Assembly: GCA_905339165.1 (NCBI GenBank)
Contig: CAJPFH010000045.1
Location: 1 to 64,000, forward strand
Reading direction: 5' to 3'
DNA length: 64,000 nt
Origin: Flavobacteriales bacterium
GTDB lineage: Bacteria > Bacteroidota > Bacteroidia > Flavobacteriales_E > Vicingaceae
The notes beneath the pieces are model-generated. The model did not search any database. It was not told the origin of the DNA and saw only the letters and a list, made by a program, of their open reading frames with translations. Made by a program: the position numbers and the translations under genes. Below are positions 62,129-64,000 of the stretch, in pieces (positions within the stretch are counted from its first letter, which is position 1; the number at the start of each line of letters is the position of its first letter).

Positions 62129-64000
62129 TTATTGCTTCATTATTTTCATATTTACTTCTCCGTTGTCAGAGCTTAGTCTAAGTAGGTACAATCCTTTGTT
62201 GTACTGGCTTAAATCTAATTGAACAGTATTGGTGTTATTTGCAAAAGAGGAATATACCAATTGTCCGTTGTACGAAAGAATCTCAATCTTTGTATTTGAA
62301 ACCATGTACCCAAATTGGATATTCAACTCGTTGTTTGCAGGGTTAGGGAAAACAGATATGTTTTCTGTGTTTAGCTCATTAATACCTACGCAGTCATAAA
62401 CTGTAATGTAAGAGGTGTCTGAATTTACACAGCCATTGTTATCGGTATAGGTGTACACCACGGGGTGTGTTCCAAAGCCCACAATATTTGAGGCAAAGTA
62501 GTAATTACCTCCTCCATATAGTACTCCGCTTCCTGTATATACTCCGCCTGAAGGGTTTCCACCGGTAAGCTGAACTACACTGGAAGAGATACAAATTAAA
62601 TTGGGATTGGCTTCATAAGAAACAACGGGTAGTGGGTTTACTACTACTGTAACCGGAGTAAGTTGACTTACACAAGCAAAGCCACATTCACTCATATAGG
62701 TAAGTACATTTGCTCTGAAATTTCCTGCTTCTGGTGCAGGCGAGTGAAAATTATGATTGGTCATTCCTCCAAACATTACTTTACCGTTTCCCCATGTTTT
62801 TTCGGCTAGAACAACATCACTTGGGGTCCATTGGTCAACCAAAATAGTGTCTAATGAAGAGCCTGAAATGGTTGCGTGAGCATAGCTTCCTCCACTCATA
62901 GGTAATATGGTATTAAAAGGCCCAGCAAATACGGGATGGTTGGGATTTGGACTAGTAACATCTCCTGGCCAAGAATAGGGGTAGTTTAAGGTGGTATTTC
63001 CAAAACCGAAGTTCATATTACTCGATAAACAGTTTGGGGCGGAATTTAAAAATAAATGACCTCCGGAGTTCACCCATGCTTCTAGTGCAGAAAGGTTACT
63101 AATTAAGAACTGTTCCATCAACACATCATTACAATCGCTTCCTTCTGCGTATATAAAGCAAGTAGAATTGTTAAGGTAAGAATTAATGTTTACATTTTGG
63201 TAGTACAGTGTAGTCCAGTTACCTGGGCCAAATGCCTGATCCATGGCATCAATGTTTGAGTTGTCCCACCATGGCTCATTATTTTGAGAGGTAAGATAGT
63301 AAACACCAGGTCCAAATCCACCTGTATCTGCATTTTGTATATAGTATGTAGTAGTGGTAGTGCCATTAAACATCATGCTATCACCTGTAAAAATTAGGTT
63401 TCCTCCGGGAGTATCAAACCATTCAAAAATTCCTGTATTTCCAATAACTAAAGCAGAACTGTCCCCATAGCAAATGGTATCGTTTGCCAAAATAGGTGCC
63501 GGTGCAGCCGAAAGTACTTTTACATTGATAATGTTTGAAGACTCACTAGGACAACCATTTCCATCAAATATCATAACGCTGTACGAGCCGGAACTTGTTA
63601 CCACAATAGATTGTGTGGTATCGCCATTAGACCACTGGTATTTAGAAGCAGAGGTAGAACTAAGTATTACACTATCTCCGGGACAAAATACAATTGGGCC
63701 TTGAGCGGTAACAGTGGGTGTTGGAGCAAAGCCTTGAATTACCATTACATCATCTACATAGATACCGTCATAAGCATTTCCCCATCCATCTTTAGAGTTG
63801 AAACGAAATCTGATAATTATAGTTTGTCCTGCGTAAGATGATAAATTATATTGAAAAGAATGCCATCCTCCGTTTACTAAGGGGCCGCTTTCAGAGCTGG
63901 CAATAGTGGTGTAAGAAATACCACCATTGTTAGAAATCTCAAAGTACAATGCATCATACCAACAAGTATTTCCACCAATTCCACATTCGTTACTGATATA
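62129..64000 (-). CDS. Large secreted protein with T9SS sorting domain, 5' end missing
   Basis: At least 623 residues; the frame stays open to the right edge, so the TTG at 63949 is not a true start. The first visible part (NGGWHSFQYNLSSYAGQTIIIRFRF, DGIYVDDVMV) is a jelly-roll MAM/immune-inhibitor-like domain. Ig-like segments with GDSVILSSTSASKYQWSNGDTTQSI follow, then a ~230-residue region (about residues 250-440) with AWVNSGGHLFLNSAPN and VVLAEKTWGNGKVMFGGMTNH that looks like a glutamine-amidotransferase-type fold. A type A sorting domain ends the protein (ISVFPNPANNELNIQFG ... GLYLLRLSS). Probably a large cell-surface or released protein. Confidence 0.85.
   Translation of the reverse strand, partial: YISNECGIGGNTCWYDALYFEISNNGGISYTTIASSESGPLVNGGWHSFQYNLSSYAGQTIIIRFRFNSKDGWGNAYDGIYVDDVMVIQGFAPTPTVTAQGPIVFCPGDSVILSSTSASKYQWSNGDTTQSIVVTSSGSYSVMIFDGNGCPSESSNIINVKVLSAAPAPILANDTICYGDSSALVIGNTGIFEWFDTPGGNLIFTGDSMMFNGTTTTTYYIQNADTGGFGPGVYYLTSQNNEPWWDNSNIDAMDQAFGPGNWTTLYYQNVNINSYLNNSTCFIYAEGSDCNDVLMEQFLISNLSALEAWVNSGGHLFLNSAPNCLSSNMNFGFGNTTLNYPYSWPGDVTSPNPNHPVFAGPFNTILPMSGGSYAHATISGSSLDTILVDQWTPSDVVLAEKTWGNGKVMFGGMTNHNFHSPAPEAGNFRANVLTYMSECGFACVSQLTPVTVVVNPLPVVSYEANPNLICISSSVVQLTGGNPSGGVYTGSGVLYGGGNYYFASNIVGFGTHPVVYTYTDNNGCVNSDTSYITVYDCVGINELNTENISVFPNPANNELNIQFGYMVSNTKIEILSYNGQLVYSSFANNTNTVQLDLSQYNKGLYLLRLSSDNGEVNMKIMKQ

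Noticed and set aside
1-64000. CRISPR arrays, tRNA or rRNA genes, prophage, insertion sequences, retrons or known defence operons
   Set aside because: None seen: no regular spaced repeats, no TTCGA-type tRNA arms in intergenic DNA, no transposase, integrase or reverse transcriptase among the proteins.

Overview
The window is AT-rich chromosomal DNA from a Bacteroidota bacterium, most likely a free-living flavobacterial, cytophagal or chitinophagal type rather than a gut Bacteroides. The evidence is a gliding-motility lipoprotein gene (gldH), two proteins with type IX secretion C-terminal sorting domains, a complete alternative complex III operon (actABCDEF), many TAnnTTTG promoter boxes, and weak ribosome binding sites. 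No rRNA, tRNA, CRISPR array, prophage or insertion sequence was seen.

Layout. Positions 1-2260 hold the start of a lipoprotein gene, a GIY-YIG nuclease gene flanked by two ~87-bp repeats, a surface protein whose start region carries a 10-bp poly-G tract, and a large imperfect palindrome. Positions 2260-13000 run rightward: holB-ricT-gldH-PBP1A, then the two subunits of a 3-oxoacid CoA-transferase interleaved with membrane glycosyltransferase genes, ending at a strong terminator. Positions 13000-23400 hold a secreted M43 metalloprotease, a TrkA-type protein, a trans-sulfuration enzyme, two membrane proteins, a putative glycoside hydrolase and a 22-repeat MORN-like protein. Positions 23400-29900 hold moeA, a class II ribonucleotide reductase and an MBOAT/SGNH acyltransferase pair.

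Positions 29900-46200 are the respiratory core: a membrane-anchored cytochrome c gene with narGHJI (nitrate reductase), followed by actABCDEF (quinol:cytochrome c oxidoreductase). Positions 46200-56550 hold a thioredoxin-like protein, tryptophanase, an outer-membrane protein and a lipoprotein. They also hold a redox cluster: an operon of a Crp/Fnr regulator, an FMN-barrel protein, HemN and proline dehydrogenase; an FNR-like regulator with four suitably placed cysteines; and a ModE-like protein with moaE and a moaC-mogA fusion. Positions 56600-59100 hold a rhodanese/thioredoxin cluster headed by a third Crp/Fnr gene. Positions 59200-62020 hold polysaccharide genes, and the right edge cuts a large type IX-secreted protein.

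How it fits together. NarGHI needs molybdopterin (MoeA, MoaE, MoaC-MogA; MoaA, MoaD and molybdate transport are not in the window) and heme made without oxygen (HemN). The same palindrome, ATGAT-N4-ATCAT, exactly or with one mismatch, lies upstream of the nar operon, both neighbouring Crp/Fnr genes and the modE-moa operon. In three of the four cases its centre is exactly 33 nt from a recognisable -7 promoter box. I infer an FNR-type anaerobic regulon for nitrate respiration, with the four-cysteine regulator at 53409-54122 as the likely master. The nar-associated cytochrome and the extra N-terminal domain of ActA are near-copies of one cytochrome c module, which suggests that both respiratory complexes dock the same partner.
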